Of a DNA stretch of 64,000 bases, positions 49,370 to 59,867 are shown one piece after another. The notes beneath the pieces were generated by a model, which saw only the letters and a list, made by a program, of their open reading frames with translations, was not told the DNA's origin and did no database searches. Every line of letters starts with the position of its first letter. Position 1 is the stretch's first letter. The position numbers were made by a program, and so were the translations under genes. Location of the stretch: positions 35,909,804-35,973,803 of the forward strand of contig NC_134096.1 in NCBI RefSeq assembly GCF_000715075.1, given 5' to 3'. The stretch is from Nicotiana tabacum. Taxonomy: Eukaryota > Streptophyta > Magnoliopsida > Solanales > Solanaceae.

Positions 49370-50194
49370 AGAAGTGAAAAGATCAACAAAATAATATTTC
49401 ACATAAAATCAAAGTGGCAATCACACCAAATCATCGTATAAAACAATTTCAACAAACAAGGATCTAGGCATGACAAATAGAGAATTTAATAAGTGTCAAT
49501 AATTTCCAATTTAATATCTAAGGGCGTCTAAGGATTTTAAATCAATGAAATTTTCACATATAAACCAAGTACGTACTCGTTACCTCGCATACATGGTTTT
49601 CAATTACATAATTTGCACATAATACTCAATGCCTAAGGGGTATTTCCTCCACTCGAGGTTAAGCAAGACACTTACCTTTTTGAAGTTAGACCGATATTCC
49701 AAAATAGCCTTCTTGCTTGAATTGACCTCCGGATGGCTCAAATATATCCATATTAATTGCATAACTTCATTAAAATTCATCGGAAACAATTCTGGATAAT
49801 AATACGTCGACTTAAAAATTTATTCTAAAAAGTCAACAAAAGTCAACGCAGGACTCGCCCCTCGGAACCCGACATATTTTTCATGAAATCCGAACACCCA
49901 TTCCGATACGAGTTCAACCATACCAATGTTATCAAATTCCAATAACAACTTGACCTCCAAATCTTAAATTTTCGTTTTTGGAAGATTTTGTAAAAATCTT
50001 GATTTATTCCATTTAAATTTGAATTAAACGATGTATATAATCATAGATTCATAAAATATAATCACTTTAGGATATATAACACTTACCCCACACAAGCTTG
50101 TCAAAAATCTCTCCAAAATCGCCAAAATCCGAGCTCCAAAAGTCCAAAAAAGAAAATGGCGAAATGACCATTTTTGGTCCTTATGATTCTGCTC

Positions 50195-50450
50195 AGTCTC
50201 GCTTCTGCGGACAAATTTATCGCACCTGCGAGCTCGCTTTTGCGAGAAAATGCCCGCTTCTGCGAAGTCCACTGGCCACTTCCCTCTCGCAGCTGCGGAA
50301 GAATTTCCGCTTCTGCGCACATCGCAGGTGCGAAGCCATTGCCCTTTTTTGCGCAACTGGCCGATTCTGCGGTTCTTCTTCAGCTTCTACGCACGAGGTG
50401 TCGCTTTTGCGACATTCTCAGCTCCCCCTCTTCCACAGAAGCGATCACAC
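50195..50450 (-). repeat. CG-rich dyad cluster in LTR 8
   Basis: CGCTTCTGCGGACA, CGCACCTGCGAG, CGCAGCTGCGG and CGCAGGTGCGAA units, about 110 bp from the ACTTAC at 50081. Confidence 0.7.
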
Positions 50451-51104
50451 TAGCAAGTCCAAAATTCCAGCAGCTTTCTTCAAGTCCAAATTGGTCCTTT
50501 AGCCATCCAGAATCCACCCGAGGCCCTCGGTACTTTAACCAAATATACCAACATGTCCCAAAATACAATACGAACTTAGTCGAGATTTCAAACCACGTCA
50601 AACAATGTCGAAATTCCAAATCGTGCATCGAATCGAATTATAAGTTTTCAAATCTTACAACTTCTATATTTTGCGCCGAAATATATCAAATCAATCCGGA
50701 ATGACTTCAAATTTTGCACACAAGTTATAATTGACTTAATGGAGCTATTCCCATTTCTAGAATCGAAATCCGACCTCGTTATAAAAAATTTACCCTTCAG
50801 TCAGACTTTTTCAAAATCTTATATTTTCCAACTTTCGCCAAAATATGTCTAATTATACTACGGACTTCCAAATCCAAATCTAAACATACGCCTAAGTCTG
50901 AAATAATCATACAAAGCTATTGCCATACTTGAAATTCTATTCCGAGGTCGTTTGCTCAAAAGTTAACTCTCCGGTCAACTATTTCCAACTCTTAGGATAT
51001 AACTTCCTGAAATACCCTTCTCGGTACGTTGATAGATTCTTGAATAATTCCAGCAAAATCTCGAATGTCGTTGTTCCTATTTGTAGCAAATATATCGAGA
51101 TTTA

Positions 51105-52736
51105 ATTCAAATGTTTTAAAATGATTTCGAAAATAGAATTGCCTAAAAGGTTATGTACTCAAGTCGTGCCCATATGTGGCTGTTTTACCAAATGCTATGC
51201 TTTGTAAGTAGTTTTCAATGTGTTTTTCGTTCTTACATATTTGTGAGTGGAAATTGTGTATTGAACTTCTTAGGGAAAAGTATTTCAAGAATAAATAATG
51301 TGCTACTTGGTTATGATTTTAACTTGCGCTTCGATTGCCAATCATTTTACTCCATTTCTTGGAAAGAAATCTATTGTGTTTAAAGCCTTCATTTCCAATA
51401 AACTTAAAGTTGTGGTTTTTGGAATATTATATATGTTGATATTTGTGATGATGATTCAGGGAAGGAAAGATATGAAAGTGTGGAATTTAAAATACGGCCA
51501 CCGTGCCTTGAATAAAGAATCTTGTGAATGGCTAGAGAGCTAAGGAAGTATTATTGTTGTAATTGGTTGAAAACACTAGTGGGGATTTATAAAATGTGAA
51601 AGATGATGAGGTAAATATATTTGTGCTTTCGTTTCCCTTGTGTGCAAACCAAAAATATTTTTAGGAGTATCATTAGTAAACCGAGGAAGGGTGGGTCATA
51701 ATAAGGCCCATACCCGAAACTACACATGCCGGTGTAGGAGTGAATTGTGATTATTCCCCTTATTTGGGATATGATTGATGGGTTGATATTATTCCCCTTA
51801 ATTGGGATGAAAATGATAATGGTTGTGAATTGGAAAAGTCAACCGACACGACATATGCGGGAAGGTGGCCTAGCTGATCGGGTGGAGATTGGATGCTATG
51901 TTGCGCACATGGTGGTACTACTCTTGGTAACACCTTTTTTCGCATCACATGTCAAACCACATTGTTCGTGGGGAGATGGCCTAGCCGATCGGGGTGATCG
52001 GACTCCGTGCTAAAAATACGGTGGTATATCGGTGCTAATGATCTCCCAACTAAAAAATATATTATTTTCGTATTTTGAAAATTGTTATGTTTAACTAGGT
52101 ATTTGGATATTGTTGATTGTGACTTGCTGCTTCTATAGTTTTCCCTTTCTTATATAGGCATTCTATTTTGAAAGAGGACAGTTATCTTTACATACTAGTA
52201 GTATTCCATATGTACTAATGTCCCTTTTGCCGGGGGCGTTGCATCTTCAATGGATGTAGGCGGTTCATCAGCGGGCAAATTTGGTCCTAGTTAGCAGTTT
52301 CTCCCTATTCAGCAGGTTTTGGTGAGCCCTACCCTATTCCGGGACTGATATCATTTGTTGTTGTACTTTATGTTTTGAGGTCTAGCCGGGGCCTTATTGC
52401 CGGCATTTTCCGTATTACTCTTTTGTTATACTTAGAGGCTCTATAGACAGGTTGTGGGTGGTGATATATGTGGGGAATTGAACTAGAAATGTTGGTATTT
52501 GGTAAACTTGTTTTTCATTATATCTATAAAATTGTAATATTTTAGAAATTATGAATGAAGCTCTTAATGGAAATGAAATGTGAGTTGTTAATGAAATCAT
52601 TTTAGTGTTTGATTAATGGAGTTCATATCCTCTTTATTCATGGATGATTTTGGGTAGAAGGAAATCAGAACAGGCTTGCTCGGCTGAGTTCACTCGGTTG
52701 CGTGTTGGTCGCGCTCCCCGAGTTCGGGGCATGACA
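51105..52736 (+). mobile_element. LTR remnant of element 9 (right half)
   Basis: From about 51105 it is the reverse complement of the element 5 LTRs (for example 51121-51380 against 13865-14125) and ends CGGGGCATGACA before a PBS. The U3 half, with any CG-rich cluster, is missing. Two CCGATC dyad sub-repeats at 51850-52020. Orientation opposite to element 5. Confidence 0.83.
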
Positions 52737-52740
52737 GATT

Positions 52741-52752
52741 TGGTATCAGAGC
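52741..52752 (+). promoter_or_regulatory. Primer-binding site (initiator tRNA-Met), element 9
   Basis: TGGTATCAGAGC, exact, four bases after the LTR. Confidence 0.93.
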
Positions 52753-52943
52753 CTAAGGTTTTAAAGTGTTCTAGGATGTCTCGGAGCCGTGTCTAGTAGA
52801 GTCCTTATCGGTGTGTTATCAACCACATCTATAATGGGGAGGCTACTTGGACATTTAGGAATTTCACACTTATTTTATACTCCAGATCGTGCGATAGAGC
52901 TCAAGATAGGAATCTAATTTTCTCGTTATGCCTCATTTTCCAT

Positions 52944-53975
52944 ATGAGTAATCCACGAGTTCGAAGCAACGATGAGGGAATGACCCCGCCATTGAATCTG
53001 GGGGAGTTTACACAATACTTCATTGGGAGAATGCGTCGAGCCATAGAGGGATTGGAAGAACTTCTGCCTAAGGGAATTGTCCTTGTTCCTACCTATGTCA
53101 CCGCACCACCAGATCGGGTGGTGAGAGAATCTAAGAAACAAAAGAGGGTTGTTGGTGTTATTGAACCGGATTGTTTGATTTGCAAGAAGCGTCACTTGAG
53201 AACATGTTGGATGACTCTTGAAATATGTTATGGTTGTGGGAAGAGGGGGCACAAGAAGAACAAATGCCCTATGTTGGGTGCACCCATCCCAGTCTGCCCA
53301 ATGTGCGGGAAGGAACATTTGGCGTCTTGTTGTGAGTATGCTCAGCAGCATGTTAGGGGTGCCAGGTTTGGGAAATTCCAAAGGCCCACACAACAAACTA
53401 GTACATGGTTTGTTACTCCTGCATTGGAGGTCTGAAGGAAGGATAAGGGGGATGCTTATGATGTATGCAAAAGGGGTGAATATCAGGTTAGTGGGGCAAA
53501 TCAGTTTAGTGGGCCTCATCCCCATTGTGTGAATTGTGGGATATGTTATTTGGGAGTATGTCAATATGGTACCAATGTATGCTACAAGTGTGGTATGAGG
53601 GGCCACGTTCAGAGAGATTGTTGTTTGTCTCAACAGTGCATAGGCGAGGGTGCATCGCAGCCAGCCAGTTCTGTAGCTACTACATCCACAGCGCCTCCCC
53701 CAGCTCGAGGCACTATAGCGCCCGCAGGGCATGCAGGAGCTTGGGGTGGTATCAAGAGATCGGGAGGTCCCAACAGGTTTTATGATATGAGGAGGTGTCA
53801 AAAGTTGGAGAATTCTCCAGATGTGGTTACAGGTATATCGACTATCCAATCTCATGATGTATATGCCCTTATTGATCCCGGTTCCAGCTTGTTATATGTC
53901 ATTCCTTATGTTGCTATGGAATTTGGGATAGAACCGGAACACCTTTATGAGCCGTTCTCTGTATCTACTCTTTGA
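52944..53975 (+). pseudogene. gag: Short gag-protease without capsid domain, element 9
   Basis: The ATG at 52944 opens MSNPRVRSNDEGMTPPLNLG. A single frame runs to 53975 with one internal TGA (53433-53435, Trp in element 5). Order: short N-terminus with RMRRAIEGLEELLPKG; CLICKKRHLRTC; CYGCGKRGHKKNKCP, a good CX2CX4HX4C knuckle; CPMCGKEHLASCC; CVNCGICYLGVC; CYKCGMRGHVQRDC; a Pro/Ala-rich linker; protease DVVTGISTIQSHDVYALIDPG with intact Asp. It stops early at FSVSTL, where unrelated DNA starts. Capsid is absent, as in element 5, and the N-termini correspond, so the deletion was inherited by a family. Likely non-autonomous. Confidence 0.87.
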
Positions 53976-55136
53976 ATGAGACGTATAATTTGTGAAACCT
54001 CTTTATCTCAATTATCTTACGTGCAACCTCTCAAGGAATTGAGTTCTATAATTATTTCCTTGAATTGAGTTATAACCCTGGGCTAATACTTCTCACTTGC
54101 TTCCCTAAATTCTCAACAATGAACTATATCTGATGAATTTCCAACAGGACCTTTTGAATCGAATGGATAATATCTTCTCATTTGTGCCTATACAAGCACC
54201 ATCATAATATTTACCTATGTGGTATCAAATCTAATGTAAAACATCCTAGTGTTGAGGTCCTTCTTGAGCCACTTTTTCTCTCTCCGGTGTATGTGGCTCC
54301 TATGGTTTGAACAATCACTTTACTCCTTTGTGAATATTATCATGAATCTTTTTCATCATCTAGTAACATGAGAGCATATCTCAGAGCCTATTCTATGTGT
54401 ACCTGTAAATTGAAAAAGGGGTCACTTGTCCGCATAAAGGTTTCGCGGAAATTTGAGATTTTCACAAATTCATCACATGAAGATCTTTTTTGTTTTCCCA
54501 TCTCAGTATGACTTTCATGTCCACCTAGATCATGCCTCACTGAGTAACGCACTTTGTTCCTAGTGTTATAGTTGTCCATGAAGTGGCCAGGTATTGCAGG
54601 TCTAGAGTTATTATGGCAAAAACATGATAAGCTCATAGCAAAGTATTCATTCTCTATAACCAATACATGATTTCATCCCAACATTAATATGTCCTAGCTA
54701 CATGTTTTCACTTGTGTATGGTTGAAAGTTAAGCAGACTTACCATGACTTTTCCCTCTCAACCTCAGGTGGATGTTTAAATTCTAGCACATATCATAAGC
54801 ATATTGATTGGAAAGACAAGTTTGTTGTATCTCTACTCCTCTCATATAGGACCAGCTATTGTGAAGGGTTAAGCTGTCAGAATAATAATAATCTAACAAG
54901 TGTCCACCTTCTTTTTTCAACCTCGTGGGCTTTGGAAGAGATACCTTGTGTCAGCTAATGTTGAGGGCATAATGCATCTTCATGTATTTTTTAAATCTCT
55001 ATCATAGTCATGGTACAAGAATCTTCTCATTTTGAGTTAAACTGAGTTTCCCTACACTCGAGGAGACAACTGATGTCACGTACTTGGCTATTTCTCCTTA
55101 AGACCTACTATTGCCGAATAAGGCACATATGGAATA
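53947..55136. repeat. 1.2 kb unidentified segment, copy 1
   Basis: Starts within the protease end (ATGAGCCGTTCTCTG) and ends GGCACATATGGAATA. Almost the same sequence is found at 55661-56849. Stop-rich in all frames apart from short frames; no gag, pol, LTR or PBS motif. Its origin is unknown to me. Confidence 0.8.
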
Positions 55137-55660
55137 ACACACACCCAAGCCCAATTCTTGAAGCATCACAATATACCACAAATTCATTTGTACCCTCTGG
55201 CAGGGTCAACACCGGCACTGTAGTCAATATCGATTTCAACTCCTGGAAGCTCCTTTTACAAGCATCGGACCATTGGAACTTAACCGCTTTCTGAGTCAAT
55301 TTAGTCAACGGAGAGGCAAGAGTAGAGAACCCCTCCACAAACTTCTTGTAATACCCTACTAAGCCTGAGAAACTACGAATCTCGGTTGGCGTTGTAGGTC
55401 TAGGACAATTCTTTACTGCTAAAATCTTTTGAGGATCAACCTTAATTCCTTCTCTAGAGACAACATGACCCAAGAATGTGACAGATTTGAGATAAAATTT
55501 GCACTTTGAAAATTTTGCATACAATTAGTGCAGAAGAAGAGTCTACAAAAACTACCCTGAGATGATCGGCATGGTCCTCTCGACCTCATGAATATACAAG
55601 AATATCGTCAATGAATACTATCACAAAGGAGTCGAGGAAAGGCTTTAAAACCCGATTCAT
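55137..55660 (-). pseudogene. pol: Antisense RT/RNase H fragment
   Basis: The minus strand reads [73 protein letters not shown] and stops abruptly. It is a near copy of 61703-62225 in element 10, with few differences visible. This is the RT-to-RNase H linker and RNase H N-terminus. It sits between the two copies of the 1.2 kb segment, against the orientation of the element 9 gag. Confidence 0.88.
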
Positions 55661-56849
55661 ATGAGCCGTTCTCTGTATCTACTCTTTGAATGAGATGTAT
55701 CATTTGTGAAGCCTCTTTATCTCAATTATCTTATTCAGAACCTCTCGAGGAATTGAGTTCTATAATTATTTCCTTGAATTGAGTTATAACCCTGGGCTAA
55801 TACTTCTCACTTGCTTCCCTAAATTATCAACAATGGACTATACCTAATGAATTTCCAACAGGACCTTTTGAATCGAATGGATAATATCTTATAATTTGTG
55901 CCTATACAAGCACCATCATAATATTTACCTATGTGGTATCAAATCTAATGTAAAACATCCTAGTGTTGAGGTCCTTCTTGAGCCACTTTTTTTCTCTCCG
56001 GTGTATGTGGCTCCTATGGTTTGAACAATCACTTTACTCCTTTGTGAATATTATCATGAATCTTTTTCATCATCTAGTAACATGAGAGCATATCTCAGAG
56101 CCTATTCTATGTGTACCTGTAAATTGAAAAAGGGGTCACTTGTCCGCATAAAAGTTTCGGGGAAATTTGAGATTTTCACAAATTCATCACATGAAGATCT
56201 TTTTGTTTGCCCATCTCAGTATGACTTTCATGTCCACCTAGATCATGCCTCATTGAGTAACGCACTTTGTTCCTAGTGTTGTAGTTGCTCATGAAGTGGC
56301 CATGTATTATAGCTCAAGAGTTATTATGGCAAAAACATGACAAGCTCATAGCAAAGTGTTCATTCTCTCTAACCAATACATGATTTCATCCCAATATTAA
56401 TATGTCCTAGCTACATGGTTTCACTTGTGTATGGTTGAAAGTTAAGCAGTCTTACCATGACTTTTCCCTCTCAACCTTAGGTGGGTGTTTAAATTCTAGC
56501 ACATATCATAAGCATATTGATTGGAAAGACAAGTTTGTTGTATCTCTACTTCTCTCATATAGGACCAGCTATTGTGAAGGGTTAAGCTGTCAGAATAATA
56601 ATAATCTCACAAGTGTCCACCTTCTTTTTTCAACCTCGTGGGCTTTGGAAGAGATACCTTGTGTCAGCTAATGTTGAGGGCATAATGCAACTTCATGTAT
56701 TTTTGAAATCTCTATCATAGTCATGGTACAAGAATCTTCTCATTTTGAGTTAAACTGAGTTTCCCTACACTCGAGGAGACAACTGATGTCACGTACTTGG
56801 CTATTTCTCCTTAAGACCTACTATTTCCGAATAAGGCACATATGGAATA
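55661..56849. repeat. 1.2 kb unidentified segment, copy 2
   Basis: Repeats 53947-55136 with scattered substitutions, including the protease tail ATGAGCCGTTCTCTG, at an offset of 1714 bp. After GGAATA it continues into other DNA instead of pol. Confidence 0.8.
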
Positions 56850-57063
56850 AACAATGGTTATTGTTCCTTTCATAACTCATAGTTATCACGATCCAAACCG
56901 ATGGTCCATGACGAGTCCTTGAGTCCGACCTGTCGAACACCCCTAAGCATGCGTCTACGGTATAAACATGAATTAAGGGTAGGTCATGAATAATATCTGT
57001 CAATAAACTTCTGAATTACGTGAATAACATACGTGAGGAAAACATGTCCAAAAGGGACGTCAG
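56850..57063 (-). mobile_element. Inverted fragment of an LTR like element 2
   Basis: From about 56884 the sequence is the reverse complement of the end of LTR 2 (about 6165-6345), for instance GAATAACATAC and CATGAATTAAGGGTAGGTCATGAATAA. It is interrupted by LTR 10 at 57064. Confidence 0.72.
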
Positions 57064-57779
57064 TGTCACGCCCCAACCTCGGGAAGCGCGATTGACGCTC
57101 AACCGAGTGAACTCGGAGTAAGCCTGTTAGACACTTTCTACCCAACTCACCCATGATCCAGAAAGGACGTGATTTTATTAATTATACAGTAGGTAGATCA
57201 TTCATGCAATACTAAATTATTTTATTAGCTACTTCACATTTCAGTCTCAAAATACACATATTCTTATAGTCTGAGTGGAACAATTGATCAAATACAACAT
57301 AACTTGCTGAACATTCCCAACACCCATATGCAACCCACATAGTGTCTACAAAACTTGCAAAGATACAAAAGAGTGTAAAGAAGGTGCCGACAACAAGGCC
57401 CCAGCTATACCTCAAAAAGTACAACAACATAAACAAAAGATGTATTACATGACCCCGGAATGAAATGGGGCTCACCGATTCTTCTGAGATGAGGATGCAG
57501 CACCTATCTATGATCAACACTGTCTGCTATGTAACCACCTGCATCCATTTAAAGACTCAGCGCCCCCGGAAAAAGGGACGTTAGTACTGTCGAATAGTAC
57601 TAGTATGAAAACTAAACACCATTTCAATAAAATGAATAGTAACATAAGGGAAACAGTCAAGTGGCAATATGAACTGTAAGTAACACTAAAACGTCTAGTT
57701 AAAGATCACTTGGATTTTCAAGTCAATTGCCACGTTATTTGGTTGGATGATTTTATTTTTATGCCAATATACCACAGTC

Positions 57780-58035
57780 CACAATACCACCATGTTCTTA
57801 CACAGAGTCCGATCTCGCCCCGATCGGCTAAGCCATCTTATTTGAGACATCAACCATATTCACTATTTCATTCACAATACCACCGTGTTATTACACGGAG
57901 TCTGATCTCGGCCTGATCGGCTAAGCCATCCCATTTGAGACATCAACTATGTTCAAAATTGCACTCACAATACCACTGTGTTATTACACGGAGTCCGATC
58001 TCGGCCCGACCGGCTTAGCCATCTCATTCGAGACA
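57780..58035 (-). repeat. Three about 90-bp sub-repeats with GATCGG dyads in LTR 10
   Basis: Each unit has ATACCAC, GAGTCYGATCTCG, CGATCGGCT or CGACCGGCT, and GAGACATCAA. Equivalent units: 9655-9910, 13200-13380, 18700-18890 and 51850-52020. Confidence 0.75.
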
Positions 58036-59039
58036 TCAATAATTCAATCGATCATCTTACTTCATATTTCTTTCCCATATTTTCAGCACATTGGCACAAG
58101 TGGCTTTAATTATAAAGTCGTCTTTGGCACTTGGCCTTATTTTATAATTCGAGTTCTTTTCCACAATCCAACATTATTATTATCATCAATAACAGCACGA
58201 TTTCCATTCGAGACTCTTGATTTCACATGTGAGCAATTTAGAATTCAAGGCACATAGAGGCTTTTCACACAATTTGGAGTAGTAGTAGGAATAGTAGCAC
58301 ATTTTGTAAGTCTTGAACATTTCCTCAGATGACGAGATAACATGATGAAAGCATGGGAATACATATTACACATATATTTGCAAAGCAAGCACATTCAGGA
58401 TAGCAATTTCTAGGATGTTCAATTTGGGACTTACGTAGATTGCGTGAATACCGTGGGTTTCAATTCTAAGAAGAGGGGGTTTAGTCAACATACCTCAATT
58501 GAGCCTCTTAAAACTCTAAGATGTTCCGGAATATTAGCAACTTCAATCTATTTTAGCAATATAGCAAAATTGAACCCAAGATTAGAAAAATAGTCATAAT
58601 TCTAGCTTACTTGAGCATTCTATCAAACACCATGTGTTTATTAAGGTTCCATGGACCTTTCATGAAAGACTTCACCAACCCACACCCCATTCTTTTCTAT
58701 CTTTAACTCACAACCTCCCCACATACCTTAGGAACACATGCATGAAAAGTAAGCACCCACATCCCCATGAATTACCTTACTAATGGACAATTCTAGTTAC
58801 ATTTTGAAATTAAGAGTTTGGGTGATAGAATTTACCTATTAGGAAGAAGACCTAGGTTCCTTCCTTGATAATCTTCAAGGTTTAACGTGAGAATTGAAGA
58901 GCAATTTGTTGAAGATCACTTTCTCCCTCAAGGACCCTCTCTCTCACTCTAAATATATCAGAAAATAAGCTCAAAATGGTCCAAGGTAGGTCTTTTAAAG
59001 GAATAGGGTCGGGTTTAAAAACCCCAAAAATGAAGGCAC

Positions 59040-59400
59040 GAAACAGGTTCTGCGATCGCATATGCGACCGCATAATGGTTATGCGGTCCGCGAAATGACC
59101 GCGAAATTGGGGTACCAAAACTGGAGAGGAACTGACTAGGTCTGCGGTCACTATGCGGCCCACAGACCTATTCTCCGGTCGCATAATGCACCGCATAACG
59201 GTTCAGCGGTCGCATAGTGCACCGCAGAACCTCCCTCCGAAAAATCCCAATGCGGGATATGCGACAAGAGTGCGGCCTGCGAAACGGTTATGTGGTCGTA
59301 TAATGGCCGCGAAATTTGATATAAAAAGACCCAAAAAATGGACTCACTCTGCGACCATTCTGCGGTCCGCAGAGTGGTTCTGCGGTCGCAGAAATGCCTA
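59040..59400 (-). repeat. CG-rich dyad cluster in LTR 10
   Basis: Repeated TGCGGTCGCA, TGCGACCGCA and GCGGTCCGC units in both orientations. Confidence 0.72.
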
Positions 59401-59507
59401 CTTCTGCTCAACATTTCCTTCAACTCCCCAGCGCACTATTAGCCTCTATGCCTATTTCGGCATCACAAAAATCCCAGTTTTTAGGAAAAACTTTACGGGG
59501 CCTTATA

Positions 59508-59520
59508 TCCTCCCCCACTT
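59508..59520 (-). promoter_or_regulatory. Polypurine tract, element 10
   Basis: TCCTCCCCCACTT; the minus strand reads AAGTGGGGGAGGA before the 3' LTR. Confidence 0.75.
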
Positions 59521-59524
59521 AAGA

Positions 59525-59542
59525 TCATTCGTCCTCGAATGA
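59525..59542 (-). other. Hairpin upstream of the PPT, element 10
   Basis: TCATTCG-AGGA-CGAATGA on the minus strand, a perfect 7-bp stem. Relative to element 7 a G-C pair has become A-T on both arms. 17 bp from the LTR. Confidence 0.65.
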
Positions 59543-59867
59543 GAATTAGGGTCCACTATTAGCACCTTATGCAACTCAGTTTGTTTTTTCATACTCCCCA
59601 CCAATAGCCCCAAATTTGACTAACTCCCTATATTTCCAAAATTTTTGCCAGAGTTTCTTTTATAACTAGGCCTATCCACCTGTCAGAGAGCCCCAGAAAC
59701 ATATCTTACAAACATATGCACAACCCAACGATGTAACAAAACTCATAACAATACCAACCGTGGCCTCATAAGCAACATATAATCAAAAGAAACACCTTTA
59801 CATTAACTGAACAAGTGATAAAAAATTCATAGGCGTCAATGTTCATAAAAAGAAAGGATTACATAGC
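59543..59867 (-). other. 3' non-coding region of element 10
   Basis: Between the pol stop and the hairpin. Includes GGCCTATCCACCTG, also seen in element 5 near 15800. No gene. Unlike elements 1 and 7, the hairpin here lies outside pol. Confidence 0.6.

Larger units (their letters stand above)
46851..51104 (-). mobile_element. LTR 8, enlarged and truncated (about 4.25 kb)
   Basis: Begins TGTCACAATCC; the reverse complement of this end matches the end of LTR 7 (CTAGTCTCTAAGACTAGGTAAG in part). No PBS lies left of it, so it is a 3' or solo LTR inserted in the gag-like fragment. Hairpin 47191-47206, ACTTAC at 49670 and 50081, CG cluster 50195-50450. It is longer than relatives because of a 405-bp tandem duplication at 48562-49369. 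The expected GGGTCRTTACA end is missing; sequence of element 9 takes over near 51105. Confidence 0.78.
57064..59507 (-). mobile_element. 3' LTR of element 10 (2444 bp)
   Basis: Left end TGTCACGCCCC; right end TTATA, worn from TTACA, against a PPT. Related to LTRs 3 and 5. Three CCGATCGG-type sub-repeats (57780-58035, period about 90 bp) and a CG-rich cluster (59040-59400). GTCAG (57059-57063) is the expected target duplication; the other side is beyond the window. Confidence 0.87.

Noticed and set aside
48574..49441. Open frames with a 13-residue repeat (such as TYHKLHIKCSNLT)
   Set aside because: They are the translation of a 39-bp satellite in an LTR; the period is divisible by three, so several frames stay open. 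No start context, and two copies come from the 405-bp duplication.
52926..53855. 309-codon minus-strand frame
   Set aside because: Antisense shadow of the element 9 gag, which has clear zinc knuckles on the plus strand.
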